The notes under the pieces were generated by a model that saw nothing but the letters and a program-made list of their open reading frames with translations, searched no databases and had not been told where the DNA came from. A program made the translations under genes and the position numbers. From assembly GCF_038007305.1 (NCBI RefSeq), contig NZ_JBBOWV010000001.1:3276501-3340500 (forward strand): a DNA stretch of 64,000 nt, in the 5' to 3' direction. Of this stretch, positions 62,949-64,000 are shown piece after piece (positions within the stretch are counted from its first letter, which is position 1; every line of letters starts with the position of its first letter). The DNA is from Solibacillus sp. FSL W7-1436 (GTDB lineage Bacteria > Bacillota > Bacilli > Bacillales_A > Planococcaceae).

Positions 62949-63632
62949 TTATTTGTTATTACTTTTATATTTTTCGTGTACGGATGTTTCCTGTACCGGT
63001 TCGTCAGGTATACGGTTATACGATTCTTTCTCGGTCTCTACATTTGTTTCCTGTTGCTGATTCCCTTCACCATGACTGCGTTCATTATAAGACTTCATCT
63101 CTTCGTCATTTCTTTCATCAGGTAAACGATTGTAGGACTCTTTCACGGTTTCAACAGATTTGTCTGTATGTCCGTTCCCTTCCACATGACTTCTCTCATT
63201 ATAATTTTTCATTTCTTCATCATTACGTTCATCCGGTAAACGGTTATAGGATTCCTTTACAGTTTCAACAGATTTGTCTATATGTCCGGTCCCTTCTACA
63301 TGGCTGCGTTCATTGTAGTCTTTCATTTTTTCTTCATCACGCTCATCTGGTAAGCGGTTGTATGATTCTTTATTCGTTTCTAGGCTTTTTTTTTCCTCGT
63401 TTCCTTCGACATGACTGCGTTCATTATAATTTTCCATTTCCTTATCATCACGCTCATCCGGTAAACGGTTAAACGATTCTTTATTTGTTTTAAGCAATAA
63501 ATCATCTTTCATTGATTCGTTTTGTACATTTACGTGATTCGTTTCATCAAATTTTTCTACTTTCTCGTCTTTACGTTCATCAGGTAAGCGGTTATATGAT
63601 TTTTTGTTTGTTTCAGATTCTTTGTTTCCCAT
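62949..63632 (-). CDS. Tandem-repeat hydrophilic protein
   Basis: 227-residue, highly charged protein with no signal, membrane segment or Cys; ATG behind AGGAGG. It consists of six copies of a ~38-residue unit centred on KESYNRLPDER followed by EEMKNYNERSHVEG. The middle copies differ at only a few residues, the first and last are divergent or shortened. It is probably disordered. I do not recognise the family; the composition (Glu, Asn, Arg, Lys, no hydrophobic core) recalls spore or stress-protective proteins, which is only a guess. Confidence 0.75.
   Translation of the reverse strand: MGNKESETNKKSYNRLPDERKDEKVEKFDETNHVNVQNESMKDDLLLKTNKESFNRLPDERDDKEMENYNERSHVEGNEEKKSLETNKESYNRLPDERDEEKMKDYNERSHVEGTGHIDKSVETVKESYNRLPDERNDEEMKNYNERSHVEGNGHTDKSVETVKESYNRLPDERNDEEMKSYNERSHGEGNQQQETNVETEKESYNRIPDEPVQETSVHEKYKSNNK
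62990..63610 (-). repeat. Coding tandem repeat, about 114-bp period
   Basis: DNA repeats matching the protein units above; the two units around 63110-63330 are nearly identical in sequence, a sign of recent unit duplication or gene conversion. Copy number is likely to vary between strains. Confidence 0.7.
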
Positions 63633-63868
63633 TTTGCATTCCTCCTACTATTTCCATGTAGCTAACGATGATTGAAGCGTGATAGTCATCTATTCCCTTA
63701 AATATCTACATAAAAACATGCGGTGCAATTGTCTCCTTCTTAAAACATTTCATACTAAAAACCGCCATTTATCTAACAGTAAAAGGACGATTTTTATCAA
63801 TTTGAAGTAAAGCTAAAGAGTTCAACCGTAGTTTGGTTAGTTATAATACAGCCGTTTGTTCCACCTGC

Positions 63869-64000
63869 TTAGTCATCTGTTCTTAAAAATCGTAGAACCC
63901 GGCTCATTGTAGTCGGAATGACAGATGCGTGATTTTCGCTTTCTGCTATATAAAATTCACTGTTCATCCATTTCTCAGAAGCCATTGCAGCGAATTTCTG
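63869..64000 (-). CDS. C-terminal end of a putative esterase (alpha/beta hydrolase), cut by window edge
   Basis: A 43-codon frame open to the right edge ends MSRVLRFLRTDD. Just before this comes the segment AESENHASVIPTTMSRVLRF. This is the C-terminal His-containing end of esterase-D/IroE-type hydrolases (PF00756), where His of ENHxSV completes the catalytic triad. Members include siderophore esterases. Too little is visible to be specific. Confidence 0.6.
   Translation of the reverse strand, partial: QKFAAMASEKWMNSEFYIAESENHASVIPTTMSRVLRFLRTDD

Noticed and set aside
62942-63472. 176-residue plus-strand open frame opposite the repeat protein
   Set aside because: It is the antisense shadow of the tandem repeats; the minus-strand frame has the ribosome binding site and sensible composition.
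63000-63620. CRISPR array
   Set aside because: The repeats are long, contiguous and in frame in a coding sequence, with no unique spacers.

Overview
The window looks like the chromosome of a low-GC, spore-former-related Firmicute of the Solibacillus/Lysinibacillus group (Planococcaceae). Many genes match Bacillus families in recognisable order: ypjP, thyA, folA, yplQ and degV, then ypmR, ypmS, msrA, msrB and yozE, and the pairs odhA-odhB and paiA-paiB. AT-rich spacers, strong AGGAGG ribosome binding sites, frequent TTG starts and hairpin terminators fit the same group. No rRNA, tRNA or CRISPR array was seen. Family names come from recognising protein sequence by eye, not from database searches.

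Positions 1-31,530 are ordinary chromosome. They hold the end of a TelA-type gene, a MITE-like repeat, and an amino-acid ABC transporter behind a lysine riboswitch. Next come the 2-oxoglutarate dehydrogenase E1/E2 genes, an ArlRS-like two-component system, a PAS-GGDEF diguanylate cyclase, dapF, murG, a COG0523 GTPase and a carboxy-terminal protease. The block ends with deoD under a likely CcpA site, a chemoreceptor, msrAB, ypmRS, degV, a hemolysin III homologue, folA-thyA and a DUF378 gene.

Positions 31,536-54,387 are the striking part. A 10,532-bp segment (31,536-42,067) recurs in direct orientation at 43,856-54,387 with a constant offset of 12,320 bp and no indels. The two copies are separated by a 1,788-bp IS110-family element whose ends coincide exactly with the duplication junction. 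The left boundary lies in the ribosome binding site of a small membrane-protein gene. The right boundary lies inside pepF, so copy 1 carries only the last 31 codons of pepF and copy 2 leads into the intact gene. Each copy holds ypjP, a 37-kDa nucleoid-associated protein gene, and between them an island of foreign genes and debris. The island includes a replication-relaxation-like protein, an IS3 transposase remnant, a beheaded phage-type amidase, a secreted protein divergent from an unknown cytosolic one, and an orphan RHS toxin tip with a likely immunity gene. The IS110 element has about 400 bp of structured non-coding sequence beside its transposase, the kind of place where this family encodes its bridge RNA. 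The layout suggests that the recombinase joined two different target sites and so created the tandem duplication.

Positions 54,294-64,000 are ordinary again: pepF, cardiolipin synthase, an RsgA-type GTPase, paiAB, a YceI-family protein, a DUF5412-like membrane protein with a HAD phosphatase, a protein built of near-identical repeats, and the end of an esterase gene running off the right edge.
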